Source: Desulfobacteraceae bacterium
GTDB taxonomy: Bacteria > Desulfobacterota > DSM-4660 > Desulfatiglandales > Desulfatiglandaceae
Reading direction: 5' to 3'
Length of the DNA: 6,603 nucleotides
NCBI GenBank assembly: GCA_013203065.1
Contig: JABMQV010000197.1
Coordinates: forward strand, 1 to 6,603
The stretch's first letter is position 1. Every line of letters begins with the position of its first letter. The notes beneath the pieces were generated by a model. That model did no database searches. It had not been told where the DNA came from and saw only the letters and a program-made list of their open reading frames with translations. Position numbers and translations under genes: made by a program. Below are positions 5,983 through 6,603 of this stretch, piece by piece.

Positions 5983-6603
5983 TTAACGCCTTCCCAATCG
6001 AATGAACAGGAAGACAAGCCCTGCCATTACAAAGACAATAATTCCAATACCTATCCAGCCCCAGGCAGTTGAGGCGTTGACAGTGACCCTTAGCTCGATG
6101 GTCTTGGATATTTTCCCTGATTCCGCACTGAGGCCAACCGAATAATCACCCACCAGTGCCTGGTCAGTCGGAGTTATGGAGACCTCCACCTGTTTGAGTT
6201 CTCCGGGGGCCAGAGTGTTTATTTTTTCCGGGCTGAATTCAACCTCCCAGTTTTCTGGTTTGAAGGACAGAAATTGAAGATTATTTAACTGGGCAGAACC
6301 GCTATTCTTGACATAGATGGACAGATTGGCCTTCTTGCCTTTCAGGGCGTCCAGCGACAGGAGGCCGGTTGCAGTGCCCACATCCAGGATGTAGGTGCCG
6401 GTGAGGGATACCTTTAGGAGAGCCTCACCCTCGGCCTCGGCGGAATTGACCTTCACCAAAATGGGATATGTCCCTGGTTTCGCCAGTAGGTAAGGTTTCA
6501 CTTCGACGGCCATGGTCTGGCTCTGGCCGGCCTTTAATCTGAGGCTCGAGATGAATTTATCTTCGTAGGCCGGTTTAAAGTTGATCTCCCAGTTCTCCGG
6601 CCC
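5983..6603 (-). CDS. NEW3-domain membrane protein (COG1470-like), N-terminus beyond the window
   Basis: An open frame of 206 residues continues to the right edge without a start, so this is the C-terminal part of a longer protein; the ATG at 6513 is internal, since the in-frame sequence upstream (starting GPENWEINFKPAYEDKF) is clearly the same fold. Two NEW3-type beta-sandwich repeats are visible: one enters from the edge and the second contains KPENWEVEFSPEKINTLAPGE, a VSITP strand and GDYSVGLSAES, then an ELRVTV strand. They are followed by a transmembrane helix (WGWIGIGIIVFVMAGLVFLFIRL) and a short basic tail GRR. The body is therefore extracytoplasmic and anchored at its C-terminus. It is first in the visible part of the operon, one base from the ATPase start. 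A role as surface-side partner of the NosFY-like transporter is inferred from context; NEW3 domains are often linked to carbohydrate-related proteins. Confidence 0.82.
   Translation of the reverse strand, partial: GPENWEINFKPAYEDKFISSLRLKAGQSQTMAVEVKPYLLAKPGTYPILVKVNSAEAEGEALLKVSLTGTYILDVGTATGLLSLDALKGKKANLSIYVKNSGSAQLNNLQFLSFKPENWEVEFSPEKINTLAPGELKQVEVSITPTDQALVGDYSVGLSAESGKISKTIELRVTVNASTAWGWIGIGIIVFVMAGLVFLFIRLGRR

Noticed and set aside
5982..6017. Longer TTG start for the ABC ATPase
   Set aside because: It would overlap the NEW3-domain gene and add 12 residues outside the family pattern, whereas the ATG at 5981 has a well-placed GGGAAGG and abuts the upstream stop.

Overview
The window reads as chromosomal DNA of a Gram-negative bacterium, most likely an anaerobic deltaproteobacterium (Desulfobacterota). 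This is inferred from gene content and protein style, not from a marker gene: a short MetE-like protein, a TPR protein with a deltaproteobacterial-looking tail, and a NEW3-domain/ABC exporter set. GC content looks moderate, and I see no insertion sequence, CRISPR array, rRNA or convincing tRNA.

Layout. (1) Positions 1-393 hold no supportable gene. They contain a strong Rho-independent terminator on the + strand (65-120), probably closing a gene that ends at or before the left edge, followed by about 270 bases of untranslated leader. (2) Positions 394-1371 (+) encode a UDP-glucuronate 4-epimerase-type sugar-nucleotide epimerase, the only + strand gene. (3) Positions 1350-3838 (-) form a compact operon of overlapping genes: an FtsB/DivIC-like division protein, a TPR protein carrying four exact-length 35-residue repeats, and a short cobalamin-independent methionine-synthase-like protein. 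It has a near-consensus sigma70 promoter (TTGACT, 17-base spacer, TATAAT) at 3879-3907. Its last gene collides tail to tail with the epimerase gene, overlapping by 22 bases. (4) Positions 3908-4038 are intergenic, with a GC-rich hairpin. (5) From 4039 to beyond the right edge (-) lies a second tight operon: a NEW3-domain membrane protein (N-terminus cut off by the window), an ABC ATPase resembling NosF, an ABC-2 permease resembling NosY, and an unrecognised 68-residue protein.

How the parts fit. The epimerase supplies UDP-galacturonate for surface polysaccharide. The FtsB-like/TPR/MetE-like operon is translationally coupled but functionally mixed. The NEW3-ATPase-permease set looks like one membrane transport or envelope-maturation complex with an extracytoplasmic partner. 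Nothing here is clearly a new system. The best points for a second look are the in-frame 105-bp tandem repeat, the short MetE-like enzyme, the NosFY-like set with its NEW3 partner and small orphan protein, and the structured leader at the left end.
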